Source: DATBED01 sp036276195
GTDB lineage: Bacteria > Patescibacteriota > Saccharimonadia > Saccharimonadales > UBA4665
DNA length: 26,574 nucleotides
Direction: 5' to 3'
Assembly (NCBI GenBank): GCA_036276195.1
Contig: DATBED010000002.1
Coordinates: 1-26,574, forward strand
Positions within the stretch are counted from its first letter, which is position 1, and each line of letters begins with the position of its first letter. Below, piece by piece: positions 1 to 9,231 of the stretch. A program made the translations under genes and the position numbers. A model generated the notes under the pieces. It was not told the origin of the DNA. It did no database searches and was given only the letters and a program-made list of their open reading frames with translations.

Positions 1-545
<545 letters not shown>

Positions 546-594
546 AAGAATTTGTCTTAACTTCAGTCTGCTGACTTACTTTAAAACAATTCAT

Positions 595-715
595 ACTAAC
601 CGAAGTTAGTTAATGAACTGACGTTGATTTGCACTACTCAATTTTTAACGAACTGATGGCTGCTCGAGAGGATTTCAAGCTCGGTGGGAGCTTGCTTCAA
701 GGGACACTCGAAGAA
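595..715 (-). promoter_or_regulatory. 16S leader with three hairpins and boxA-like elements
   Basis: In transcript order the leader contains a 7-bp stem CUUCGAG/CUUGAAG near 695-715, a perfect 7-bp stem CAAGCTC/GAGCTTG with loop CCACC (676-694), and a perfect 6-bp stem ACTAAC/GTTAGT closed by a UUCG tetraloop (595-610). Between the last two lie two related elements, CAGTTCGTTAAAAATTG (639-655) and CAGTTCATTAAC (609-620). They resemble the boxA antitermination element of rRNA leaders (E. coli TGCTCTTTAACA). The hairpins are directly visible; the boxA role is inferred. Confidence 0.5.
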
Positions 716-738
716 GCCTCGCGTCAACCATTACTACC

Positions 739-768
739 ATCATACTCCAGCTTGACCGCTTTGGTCAA
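739..768 (-). promoter_or_regulatory. rRNA operon promoter (TTGACC-18-TATGAT)
   Basis: On the minus strand a -35 TTGACC (763-768) and a -10 TATGAT (739-744) are separated by 18 nt. They point at the 16S gene, with predicted transcription start near 731-732. This leaves a 16S leader of about 185 nt. It lies between the 3' end of the antitoxin-GNAT gene and the rRNA, so the rRNA has its own promoter. Confidence 0.75.
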
Positions 769-798
769 GAGGTAATCTACCGTATACTGTGGTGTTAC

Positions 799-1461
799 CT
801 ACAATGATTTCTCGTAAAAAATGTTAATAAAATTAGCGGCCCGTTCCCTCTTAGTCTCCTTAAAGCCAAATTTCTCGTATAAGTGACGCGCCGGAGCTTG
901 GTCTGGCCCGTTAGTCACATCTAGTATAATCGACTTGTACTGTCTGGCTTTCATTTTGGACTCTAATATACTTAGTAATTCCGTGCCTATTCCCCGCCCT
1001 TGTAGCTCCGGCTTTACGCGCATGCGCTTTAATACTGCCTGCTTCTTACCGCCTCTCCCGGTCAAGTTAAGATAAAAACCTCCCATGGCCACTATTTCGT
1101 CTTCCAGCTCACCTACCCATAACTCGCCGTCCATTTGATCATAAAACATGTATGGCGACTGTAGGTCAGCATCCAGGTTGAGGTTATCAATGTATGCTCC
1201 AACGGCCTCCAGCGCCTCACGATGAAGCTTTATTAGAGGAGCTGAAGTTTCAAACCCTCCAAATTGCCTAAAAACAACCGGTTTAGTATTAGCCATAACA
1301 ATATTGTCATTATGTTTATCTATTACGTCCAGCTCGTTTATAGGCACTAAACGACCAATAATTCGCGAGTTTCTAATGATGGTTATAGTTTCACCACGTT
1401 CAAGCAAATTCATATAGTAGGTTAAACGTTGGCGAAACTCTTTAGCACCGATACTAAGCAT
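799..1461 (-). CDS. Phd/YefM antitoxin-like domain fused to GNAT N-acetyltransferase
   Basis: The first ~45 residues (LSIGAKEFRQRL, ERGETITIIRNSRIIGRLVP) match the Phd/YefM antitoxin fold, a dimeric DNA-binding domain that normally autorepresses toxin-antitoxin operons. Residues ~105-220 form a GNAT domain with a clear acetyl-CoA loop, QGRGIGTELL, followed by LDVTNG and ARHLYEKFGFKE. The protein therefore joins an antitoxin-like DNA-binding head to an acyl-CoA-dependent acetyltransferase. No separate toxin gene is adjacent. The frame is also open to a TTG two codons upstream, but the ATG at 1459-1461 is the likely start; neither has a Shine-Dalgarno sequence. A 30-bp palindrome lies just upstream (1476-1505), as expected for autoregulation. 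It is 3' of gyrA on the same strand. The substrate is unknown; GNAT toxins of the TacT type acetylate aminoacyl-tRNA, while many GNATs modify proteins or small molecules. Confidence 0.85.
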   Translation of the reverse strand: MLSIGAKEFRQRLTYYMNLLERGETITIIRNSRIIGRLVPINELDVIDKHNDNIVMANTKPVVFRQFGGFETSAPLIKLHREALEAVGAYIDNLNLDADLQSPYMFYDQMDGELWVGELEDEIVAMGGFYLNLTGRGGKKQAVLKRMRVKPELQGRGIGTELLSILESKMKARQYKSIILDVTNGPDQAPARHLYEKFGFKETKRERAANFINIFYEKSL

Positions 1462-1475
1462 ATTCAAATTTAAGA

Positions 1476-1505
1476 GTTAAACAATAGTTGCAACTTTAGT
1501 TTAAC
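1476..1505. promoter_or_regulatory. 30-bp palindromic operator candidate upstream of Phd-GNAT gene
   Basis: Outer arms GTTAAAC and GTTTAAC flank a perfect 10-bp palindrome AGTTGCAACT centred at 1490/1491. The 3-nt linkers on each side are only partly symmetric. The centre lies about 30 bp upstream of the ATG, where a Phd/YefM-type autorepressor would bind. The symmetry is directly visible; the operator role is inferred. Confidence 0.6.
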
Positions 1506-1575
1506 CTCTAGTTACACCCACGCAAAAGATCTAAAGAAAAATGCCCAAAAGTTAATCTTTATTTAATTTTTTAGG

Positions 1576-4122
1576 TTATTCTTTGATGGGCTCGGGAACG
1601 GATTCGGGAGGAATTTCGGCGTCTTCTTCAGGTAGGTCGTCGGCTTTGTCGACCAGGGCCAGCGAGACGACTTCGTCGGCGTCATTAAGGCGCATGATGC
1701 GCACGCCTTGGGTAGCGCGGCCGAGGGCCGGTATGTTGTCGAGGCCCAGGCGAATAGTTTGGCCGTTGCGGCTAATAATGATCAGCTCCTGCTCGTCGCT
1801 TAACAGTCGCTTGACGCCAATCAGCTCACCAGTTTTAGAGTTAACCACAGCCGAACGGATGCCAACGCCGCCGCGGGCATGCGGCGTAAACTGGTCGATG
1901 TTAGTGCGCTTGCCATAGCCGTACTTGCTAATCACGAAAATGTCGGCGCCCTTTTCGACAATGTCCATACCGATAACCTCGTCGCCGGGGCGCAGGCGGA
2001 TGCCTCGCACGCCACGGGCCACACGACCCATCGGCCGGGCATCTTTCTCGTGGAAGCGAATTGCCTGACCCTGACTAGTAGAAATAACAACCTCGTTATC
2101 ACCAGAGGTCATGCGGATCCACTTAAGCTCATCGCCGGCGTCAAGATTAATGGCAATCAAGCCGCTGTTGCGCACGTTTTGGTACTGATCAAATGGTGTC
2201 TTTTTGACTGTACCACGCTTGGTAGCCATGATCAGGTTCTGGGCATCGTGCGTCTTGGAAACGTTAATAACGGAGGTGACTGTTTCTTCTGGTTGCAATT
2301 GTAGCAGGTTGACGATGGCGACGCCTTTAGCGTTAAGGCCCACGGCCGGCACCTCGTAAGTCTTCAAGCGGAAGACGCGGCCCTTATTAGTAAAGAACAG
2401 CAAGAAGTCGTGGGTGCTGGCATTAACCACGTGCTCGATTACATCTTCTTCACGGGTGGCCATGCCGCGGCGGCCTTTGCCACCCCGCCCTTGGCGCTTA
2501 TATTCGGCGTTAGGGCTGCGTTTGATGTAATTGGCGGCCGTCAAGGTAACCACAACCTGCTCGTCGGCAATTAGGTCTTCGTCACTCATCTTGCCCAGTT
2601 CGCCAGGAATGACCTTAGTGCGGCGTTCATCACCGTAGCGCTTCTTTACTTCTAACAGCTCATCTTTGATAATTTTACGGATTTTGGCTTCACTGGCCAG
2701 GATGGCCTCTAAGCTAGTAATCAGCTTTAGCAATTCAGCTAGTTCATCTTCGATTTTTTGGCGCTCTAGCCCGGCCAGCGTGCGCAGCTGCATAGCTAGA
2801 ATAGCTCGGGCCTGTATGTCGCTAAGTTTAAACTGCTTAATCAAGTTAGCCTGGGCCTCGTCGGTGGTTTGAGAGGCGCGTATGGTCACTATAACCTCGT
2901 CAATGTGGTCTAGGGCTATCTTTAAGCCTTCCAGCACATGGGCCCGCTCACGAGCCTTTTTAAGCTCAAATTCGGTGCGCCGGCGCACCACAACGGCTCG
3001 ATGCTTAATGTGCTCGTTTAGGATGTCAGTCAAGCCGAGAACGCGCGGCTGGATGCCGTCAATCAGCGCCATCATATTAAAATGGAAGCTGGTCTGCAAC
3101 GGTGTCAGCTTGTACAACTGGTTCAATAACTTCTTTGGATAGGCGTCTCTTTTAAGGTCGATCACAATGCGTACATTGCCGCGGGCGGTTTCATCACGCA
3201 GGTCGGCAATGCCAGTCAGCTTCTTTTCACGTACTAGGTCGGCAATCTTAATGACTAAGTTTTCTTTATTAAGCGCATAGGGAATTTCGGTGATAATAAT
3301 CTGTTGGCGACCCTTATTATTTTCGACGATTTCGGCCACGCCGCGGGTGACCACTCCGCCGCGACCGGTTGCATAGGCCGTGCGGATTGATTCCTTCCCG
3401 TAAATGACCCCTCCAGTCGGAAAATCAGGACCCTTCACAAATTCCATCAGGTCGTCTAGTGTGGCTTCGGGGTTATCAATTAGGTGCATTTCGGCATCGA
3501 CCAGCTCGGTCAGGTTATGCGGCGGAATGTTGGTCGCCATGCCTACAGCAATGCCCAGCTGGCCGTTCAACAACAGATTAGGCAGCTTAGCCGGCAACAC
3601 GGTCGGTTCTTGGGTGGTGCCGTCGTAATTATCGCGAAAATCGACGGTTTCTTTGTCGATATCGGCCAGAGTCTCGTCGGCCAACCGGGCCATGCGCGCC
3701 TCGGTATAACGCATGGCGGCCGGTGGATCGCCGTCCATACTACCGAAGTTACCTTGCCCGTCAACCAACATGTAGCGCATTGCCCACGGCTGGGCCATAC
3801 GTACCATGGCGTCATAAATACTGGAATCGCCATGGGGGTGATACTTTCCCATCACGGCACCGACCACGTTAGCGCTTTTACGGTGTCGGGCACTGGCGCG
3901 TAGGCCATCTTCATTCATGCTGTATAGGATACGTCTATGTACAGGCTTAAGACCATCTCTGACGTCAGGTAAAGCTCTATCGATAATTACGCTCATGGAA
4001 TAGCGCAAATAACTATCTTCCATGACGTTTTCGACGGTGCGGCGTTCGACTATGCGCGAATGGGTGGTATCTAGCATGTCAGTGCCGTCAAATAGCTCCG
4101 GTACCGATTGCTCGTCGTCCAC
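1576..4122 (-). CDS. gyrA: DNA gyrase subunit A
   Basis: ATP-dependent type IIA topoisomerase subunit that cuts and rejoins DNA and wraps it for negative supercoiling; it works as GyrA2GyrB2. At 848 aa it is full length. The winged-helix and tower core covers ~30-520. The catalytic tyrosine is Y139 in AAMRYTEAR. The quinolone-resistance region HPHGDSSIYD keeps the sensitive-type Ser (S100) and Asp (D104). The C-terminal beta-pinwheel domain carries the GyrA box QGRGGKG, which marks gyrase rather than topoisomerase IV. The start codon is GTG, one base after the gyrB stop, so the two are translationally linked. The acidic tail ends EDAEIPPESVPEPIKE. Confidence 0.98.
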   Translation of the reverse strand: MDDEQSVPELFDGTDMLDTTHSRIVERRTVENVMEDSYLRYSMSVIIDRALPDVRDGLKPVHRRILYSMNEDGLRASARHRKSANVVGAVMGKYHPHGDSSIYDAMVRMAQPWAMRYMLVDGQGNFGSMDGDPPAAMRYTEARMARLADETLADIDKETVDFRDNYDGTTQEPTVLPAKLPNLLLNGQLGIAVGMATNIPPHNLTELVDAEMHLIDNPEATLDDLMEFVKGPDFPTGGVIYGKESIRTAYATGRGGVVTRGVAEIVENNKGRQQIIITEIPYALNKENLVIKIADLVREKKLTGIADLRDETARGNVRIVIDLKRDAYPKKLLNQLYKLTPLQTSFHFNMMALIDGIQPRVLGLTDILNEHIKHRAVVVRRRTEFELKKARERAHVLEGLKIALDHIDEVIVTIRASQTTDEAQANLIKQFKLSDIQARAILAMQLRTLAGLERQKIEDELAELLKLITSLEAILASEAKIRKIIKDELLEVKKRYGDERRTKVIPGELGKMSDEDLIADEQVVVTLTAANYIKRSPNAEYKRQGRGGKGRRGMATREEDVIEHVVNASTHDFLLFFTNKGRVFRLKTYEVPAVGLNAKGVAIVNLLQLQPEETVTSVINVSKTHDAQNLIMATKRGTVKKTPFDQYQNVRNSGLIAINLDAGDELKWIRMTSGDNEVVISTSQGQAIRFHEKDARPMGRVARGVRGIRLRPGDEVIGMDIVEKGADIFVISKYGYGKRTNIDQFTPHARGGVGIRSAVVNSKTGELIGVKRLLSDEQELIIISRNGQTIRLGLDNIPALGRATQGVRIMRLNDADEVVSLALVDKADDLPEEDAEIPPESVPEPIKE

Positions 4123-4123
4123 T

Positions 4124-6115
4124 TTAGATGTCCAGATCCTTTACGAACTTAGCGTTAGCCTGAATGAAACTCTTACGCAGCTCCACCTCGGTGCCCATCA
4201 GCTTGTTAAAGATGGCGTCGGCCTTTTCAGCGTCTTCCACTTTAACTTGCACCAGCACCCGCTTCTCGGGGTTCATAGTAGTTTCAAACAGCTGGTCGGC
4301 GTCCATTTCGCCCAAGCCTTTGTAGCGCTTTTGCTCTATAAAGCCAGCCTGCTTGTATGAGACGTCTTCAGGGTCAATTTTGGTACCCTCCTTTTTGCGG
4401 CGGCCAATTTCAGCCTCTAACACTGTGTCTAACTCGTCTTCGTCGTAGATAAAAGTGCTTAATTTGCGGCCCTGTTTGACCAACTCGAACAGGGGTGGCT
4501 TAGCCAAGTATAGGTGCCCACCATCGACGACCGGCTTCATATAGCGGAAGAAGAAGGTCATCAGCAGGGTTGAAATATGGCTGCCGTCAACATCGGCGTC
4601 GGTCATGATAATGATGCGATCGTAGCGTAGGGCGCTTAAGTCAAAAGACTCTTCGATGCCAACACCCATGGCTTTAATCAGGTTCAAAATCTCGTTGTTG
4701 GCCAACATTTTGTCTAGACGAGCCCGCTCCACGTTCAACACCTTACCTCTTAAGGGTAAGATGGCTTGCGACTTACTATCGCGGCCAGATTTGGCCGAGC
4801 CGCCGGCGCTGTCGCCCTCTACCAGATATAATTCAGAATCTTTGGGATCTTTATTAGAGCAGTCGGCCAGCTTGCCGGGCATACTGGCGCCATCGAGAAT
4901 GCCTTTGCGCAAGATGTTGTCGCGGGCCGCGCGGGCCGCTTTTCGGGCGCGGGCAGCCAAGAGTGCTTTTCCAACAATCTTACGGGCCACGGCGGGGTGC
5001 TCTTCGAGGTAATAGTTGAGATATTCATTCAAAACGGTTTCCACGTAGCCGCGCACTTCAGGATTGCCAAGCTTATTCTTGGTCTGGCCTTCGAACTGTG
5101 GATCAGGCAGCTTAACCAAAATAATGGCCGTTAAGCCTTCGCGGGTGTCTTCGCCGCTTAGGTTTTCTTCTTTTTCTTTGAGCAGACCACTCTTGCGGGC
5201 GTAATCGTTGATCACGCGCGTTAAAGCAGCGCGGAAGCCGGTTAAATGGGTGCCGCCCTCTGGGTTGAGCACATTATTGGCAAAGGCCTTGATGGTTTCG
5301 GTGTAGGCGTCGGTATACTGCAACGAAATTTCTACCTGCACATCTTTAACCGTCTTATCTACGTAAAAAATATCTTCATCGACTACTTCTCTACCAATGT
5401 TCAAATGCTTAACATAGCTCTGAATACCGCCTTCAAAGTAAAAGCCGTAGCGCCGGCCGGTGGCTTCATCTTCTAGGCTGGTACGAATGCCCTTGGTTAG
5501 ATAAGCGGCGTGGCGTAGCCTATCTAGTATTAGGTCGTAACTGAATTTAGTGCTTTCGATAAAGATGGTGTCATCGGGGTAAAAAGTAATTTCGGTGCCG
5601 GCTTTATTGGTTTTGCCCGCCTCTTTTAGATCGGACATAGGGGCGCCTTTCTTATACTCTTGATAATAGGCTTTGCCATCGCGATAGACTGTGACACTTA
5701 AGTGATTAGATAGGGCATTGACCACACTAACACCTACACCGTGCAGACCGCCTGACACTTTATAGCCGCTGCCACCAAATTTACCGCCAGCGTGCAGCAC
5801 GGTCAGCACAGTTTCGACTGTGCTTTTCTTAGTTTTAGGGTGAATGTCGGTTGGAATGCCACGACCATTATCTATAACTGTCACTCCGCCGTCGGCCAGT
5901 AATTTTACTGACACTTCGGTTGCATAGCCGGCTAATGCTTCATCTATGCCATTGTCGATAAGCTCCCACACCAGATGGTGCAGGCCCTCGCTGCCGGTAC
6001 CGCCAATATACATGCCGGGTCGCTTGCGAACCGGCTCCAAACCCTCTAAAACTGTTATTTGTTCGGCGGAGTAGCCACTTTTAGGGCTTCGCTCGTCATT
6101 TTTACTATCAGCCAC
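4124..6115 (-). CDS. gyrB: DNA gyrase subunit B
   Basis: ATPase subunit of gyrase. It shows the GHKL ATP-binding motifs (ELIDNGIDEAL, DNGRGIP, GLHGVGVSVVNALS), the transducer domain, and the TOPRIM metal site (LVEGDSAGGSAKSGRDS, then DADVDGSHIS). The C-terminal GyrA-interacting tail includes KRYKGLGEMDADQLFETTMNPEKR. The frame is open from a TTG at 6125-6127. I place the start at GTG 6113-6115 (protein MADSKND..., 663 aa) because a weak GGGGT element precedes it and the TTG has nothing similar. It is first in a gyrB-gyrA operon with its own promoter at 6169-6197. Confidence 0.97.
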   Translation of the reverse strand: MADSKNDERSPKSGYSAEQITVLEGLEPVRKRPGMYIGGTGSEGLHHLVWELIDNGIDEALAGYATEVSVKLLADGGVTVIDNGRGIPTDIHPKTKKSTVETVLTVLHAGGKFGGSGYKVSGGLHGVGVSVVNALSNHLSVTVYRDGKAYYQEYKKGAPMSDLKEAGKTNKAGTEITFYPDDTIFIESTKFSYDLILDRLRHAAYLTKGIRTSLEDEATGRRYGFYFEGGIQSYVKHLNIGREVVDEDIFYVDKTVKDVQVEISLQYTDAYTETIKAFANNVLNPEGGTHLTGFRAALTRVINDYARKSGLLKEKEENLSGEDTREGLTAIILVKLPDPQFEGQTKNKLGNPEVRGYVETVLNEYLNYYLEEHPAVARKIVGKALLAARARKAARAARDNILRKGILDGASMPGKLADCSNKDPKDSELYLVEGDSAGGSAKSGRDSKSQAILPLRGKVLNVERARLDKMLANNEILNLIKAMGVGIEESFDLSALRYDRIIIMTDADVDGSHISTLLMTFFFRYMKPVVDGGHLYLAKPPLFELVKQGRKLSTFIYDEDELDTVLEAEIGRRKKEGTKIDPEDVSYKQAGFIEQKRYKGLGEMDADQLFETTMNPEKRVLVQVKVEDAEKADAIFNKLMGTEVELRKSFIQANAKFVKDLDI

Positions 6116-6168
6116 TAGATACCCCAAATTATTCTTACAGAAGTTCTGACGCTTCCCACTTACCTATT

Positions 6169-6197
6169 ATTATAGGGGATAAGCATCAAAATTTCAA
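6169..6197 (-). promoter_or_regulatory. gyrBA promoter (TTGAAA-17-TATAAT)
   Basis: Minus-strand -35 TTGAAA (6192-6197) and perfect -10 TATAAT (6169-6174), 17 nt apart. The predicted start is near 6162, giving a ~46-nt leader. A short odd palindrome, CAGAA-C-TTCTG, lies in that leader just downstream of the predicted start. The element separates the gyrase operon from the ATPase gene whose stop is at 6212-6214. Confidence 0.8.
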
Positions 6198-6211
6198 GCA
6201 AGCGCTAGGCT

Positions 6212-9200
6212 TTAAGAATCTTTGGCAGCCGACTTAAAGGTACCGTCGCGATCGATAAAAATAGTATCCCCCTCAACGGTCTGAGCTTCATCGCCATGTA
6301 ATTCGACAGTGTGGTCAGTTTTAGGTGGCATAGGCGGCTTGGCCGGTGGTGTAGGGCTGTCTAGCTCGTGTTTAAGCTCGGCCGCAATTTGATCTACTTC
6401 GCCCTGCTCCAGTTCGGTGCTAGAAATATTATTAGTCTGCTTGGGTGGCGGCGTGGCTGATGGCCAGTTCGCCGGTGGCTGGAATGGCCTTGGCTCGGCT
6501 GGAGTAGGCGCTGCTGGCGTTGACATAACCGGTGCCTCCAAATGACTACTAATTACTGGAGCCGGTGCCTGTGGGGGCGTCGGGGCCATGGGGGCTGTCG
6601 GGGCCGGCGTAACTGATCCGCTGCGGCGTTTATTAAGCCACTCGTCTAAGAAGTTACCGGTGCCGGCGGGGGCCAGCGCGGCTGGCTGGCTAGGTGCAGC
6701 ATAAGGATTAACCGAGGGCTGCGCTGGCGGCGCGGCACCAAATGGCGAGGTGGCGCTAGTCAGGCTACTCGAGGGGCGGCCAGGTAAGGCCTTAACCGCC
6801 ATCCGTTCGTTAATCTCTTTTTCTACCACCTGCCTGGGGCGGCCGAATTTGGCGGCCGACAATTGCTTCAACGCCATAGATAGGCGTGGATTCGGCGTAC
6901 CTAACGGCGGCAGCGTGGCCATACTGAACGGTTGGGTTGGCACTCCGCCGATTAAGGTGCGCACAATCGTATTATGGTTTGGCACCCGCAGCAGATCCTC
7001 ACTATCGAACATCGGCTGGAAGTAGCGGCCGATGGCCTCTACGTCGGTCTGGCCAATCCTGAAGGCCACAATCGTACCGATGTTACCGAACACGGCGTCG
7101 CGGATCTCGTCGGTCAGCTGGGTCGTAAACTGGTTGGCCACGATCAGGTTAAGGTGATACTTGCGGGCTTCAGACATAATGGTGGCAAAGCTATCGGTAG
7201 AGAAGTTCTGGAACTCATCGACATACAGGCTAAAATCGACTCGATCGTCTTCGGGAATATTGGCCCGGCTCATGGCCGCCGCCTGGAACTTCATTACAAA
7301 GACCATGCCGAGCAGCTTGCTGTTCAGGTCGCCGGTGCGGCCCTTACTTAAGTTGACTAGCAGGATTTTCTTATTATCCATAATGTAACGCAGGTCAAGC
7401 GAGCTCTTAGTTTGGCCAATAATGTTGCGCATCATTTCATTACTCAAAAAAGCACCGAACTTACTGACGAACCAGGCGGTTACTTCACCGGACTCATTGG
7501 AGCGTTGTGAGGCCGGGTATTCCTTTTGCCAATAATCCAGCACCGTCTGGTCTTTTACGTGTTGTAGTTTTTGCTTCAAGAAGTCTGGATCGCGGAATAA
7601 TTTAGGTATATCAATAAAGGTACCGCCACTGGGGTCAGCCATGACCACCAGGGCCGCATTGCGAAAGATGTGCTCATAGCGCGGCCCCATGATGCCTTGG
7701 TGTTGTGGGTCATACAACTTTTGAAGCATGTTTAGAGTCTCTTGTACCAAAAAATCTTTCTGATCAGCTTGGTCAAACTCGAACAAATTAAGGCCCATTG
7801 GGTATTCCATGTCGGCCGGCGAAAAATAGATCACGTCTTCAGTGCGCTCCTTAGGTACCATGGCCAGCAGCCGCTCGGCCGTGTCGCCGTGGGGGTCAAC
7901 AAAAGCAAACCCATTGCCATTTAACATATCCTGCAAAGCTAAGTTTTCTAGAAAGGTCGATTTACCGGTGCCGGTCTGCCCTACCACATACATGTGCCGA
8001 GCCCGATCTTCGTGAGCCAGGCGGATTGGCTTTTTAGCACCGCGGAACAGGTTGTAACCCAGCAGCAAACCCTCCTCGGGAACGTTGCGCGGCCCATCCA
8101 CCTGCTTAGAATCCTGCCTAGCTAGTTGCGAGGTCGGTACGCTACCTTGGTCTGGAAAATGGAACAGCGTAGCCAATTCCACCGAATTCAGGATATTCTT
8201 ATTATGCCCCTGCGGGAAAAAGCGCATTATATAAGATGTGACTAGGCTTTCAATGTCTTTGGCCAGAGTAAACTTGAAGCCGTTCTTGCCCGGCGCATCA
8301 TATAAAGAGAAGCTGGCTACAATATTATTAAGGATTGCCTGGGCCCGCTGACTAATGTTCGACGATGCCACCACCCTTATAGCTACTTCAAAGCCTGGGT
8401 AACGCGTTTTTTCGTCGATCGCATCTAGAGTGGATTGTTCTAGGTTAGACAGTTCTGGCTTTTTCGGCTCGCTGTCTTTGCTACCGTCTGGCGGCTTAAC
8501 AAAAGCCGTTGCCAGGTCACGGGCTAAGCCGCCGGCGCTTAAACCTTTATTGCCTTTGCGTTTACGGTCAGCCAAGGCCGTGGCCGATTTGCGCCAACTG
8601 GGGTTGGCCGGCCGGATCAAAATCTGCACGCCGGCGCCGTCTTCTTTGCCCAGAGCCCACATGGCGTTCAACAGCGACTCCATAGCGTCGCGTTTCAGAT
8701 CCTGGTAAGTAGCTATGGGGTACGCGTAATTTTCTTTAAGGTTAAGCTCGCCGCCGATAGCGCCACTGGCTTTACCAACTGGGCTAAAGATGTTGTGCTC
8801 CGATACTTCTTCTAAGCGAGCCGAAGGATAGGCGCTGTTTATGGCCTGCTTAACCACCTCTAACAGCGCCAACGGCACCGCCGCATAGAAGTAAACAAAG
8901 CCTTGGGTGCCGACAATTTCAAAAGCAAAATGGCGCTGGCCATACAGAGCCGTATTCTTAAAGTTCTTCTGGAAGGTGCTGGCAATAATATTGTAGATTA
9001 GCTGGGCTTTGCTAATAGTTTCATCTGTTACGTCGCGCGCGTCGCGCTGGCCGACTTCTGTATCTTCACTGGGCGGCGGTAAATGGATTAACAGCGGTAC
9101 CATTTTTAAGCCGCGCTCATAGCTCTTTTGCTCGCGATAAACCCGCCGGATCTGCAAAAAGATTAGCGGTCCGGCTATCACAATCACCAAAAAGATGATG

Positions 9201-9226
9201 GCTAAAATAATAAGCAATACTGCCAT
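6212..9226 (-). CDS. Membrane-anchored VirD4/TraG/HerA-type DNA-pumping ATPase
   Basis: 1004-aa protein. An N-terminal transmembrane segment (residues 2-25) is followed by a ~380-aa cytoplasmic domain with no obvious match, then a RecA-like motor. Walker A is GQTGTGKST (416-424), Walker B is LYVDEFQNF (667-675), and a sensor motif VANQF lies at 696-700. The VDPHGD motif (443-448) is typical of the VirD4/TraG/HerA branch. The last ~190 residues are Pro/Ala/Thr-rich and probably disordered, ending in an acidic tail. The family couples DNA or substrate transfer to secretion or conjugation channels. No VirB-type genes lie in this window, so the substrate is open. It follows the small Pro/Ala-rich protein by 5 bp and is probably co-transcribed with it. 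Confidence 0.85.
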   Translation of the reverse strand: MAVLLIILAIIFLVIVIAGPLIFLQIRRVYREQKSYERGLKMVPLLIHLPPPSEDTEVGQRDARDVTDETISKAQLIYNIIASTFQKNFKNTALYGQRHFAFEIVGTQGFVYFYAAVPLALLEVVKQAINSAYPSARLEEVSEHNIFSPVGKASGAIGGELNLKENYAYPIATYQDLKRDAMESLLNAMWALGKEDGAGVQILIRPANPSWRKSATALADRKRKGNKGLSAGGLARDLATAFVKPPDGSKDSEPKKPELSNLEQSTLDAIDEKTRYPGFEVAIRVVASSNISQRAQAILNNIVASFSLYDAPGKNGFKFTLAKDIESLVTSYIMRFFPQGHNKNILNSVELATLFHFPDQGSVPTSQLARQDSKQVDGPRNVPEEGLLLGYNLFRGAKKPIRLAHEDRARHMYVVGQTGTGKSTFLENLALQDMLNGNGFAFVDPHGDTAERLLAMVPKERTEDVIYFSPADMEYPMGLNLFEFDQADQKDFLVQETLNMLQKLYDPQHQGIMGPRYEHIFRNAALVVMADPSGGTFIDIPKLFRDPDFLKQKLQHVKDQTVLDYWQKEYPASQRSNESGEVTAWFVSKFGAFLSNEMMRNIIGQTKSSLDLRYIMDNKKILLVNLSKGRTGDLNSKLLGMVFVMKFQAAAMSRANIPEDDRVDFSLYVDEFQNFSTDSFATIMSEARKYHLNLIVANQFTTQLTDEIRDAVFGNIGTIVAFRIGQTDVEAIGRYFQPMFDSEDLLRVPNHNTIVRTLIGGVPTQPFSMATLPPLGTPNPRLSMALKQLSAAKFGRPRQVVEKEINERMAVKALPGRPSSSLTSATSPFGAAPPAQPSVNPYAAPSQPAALAPAGTGNFLDEWLNKRRSGSVTPAPTAPMAPTPPQAPAPVISSHLEAPVMSTPAAPTPAEPRPFQPPANWPSATPPPKQTNNISSTELEQGEVDQIAAELKHELDSPTPPAKPPMPPKTDHTVELHGDEAQTVEGDTIFIDRDGTFKSAAKDS

Positions 9227-9231
9227 TTGAC

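Noticed and set aside
1583..4360. Several plus-strand ORFs of 68-141 aa across gyrA and gyrB
   Set aside because: They are shadows of the gyrase genes, with no ribosome binding sites and Ser/Arg-rich low-quality translations.
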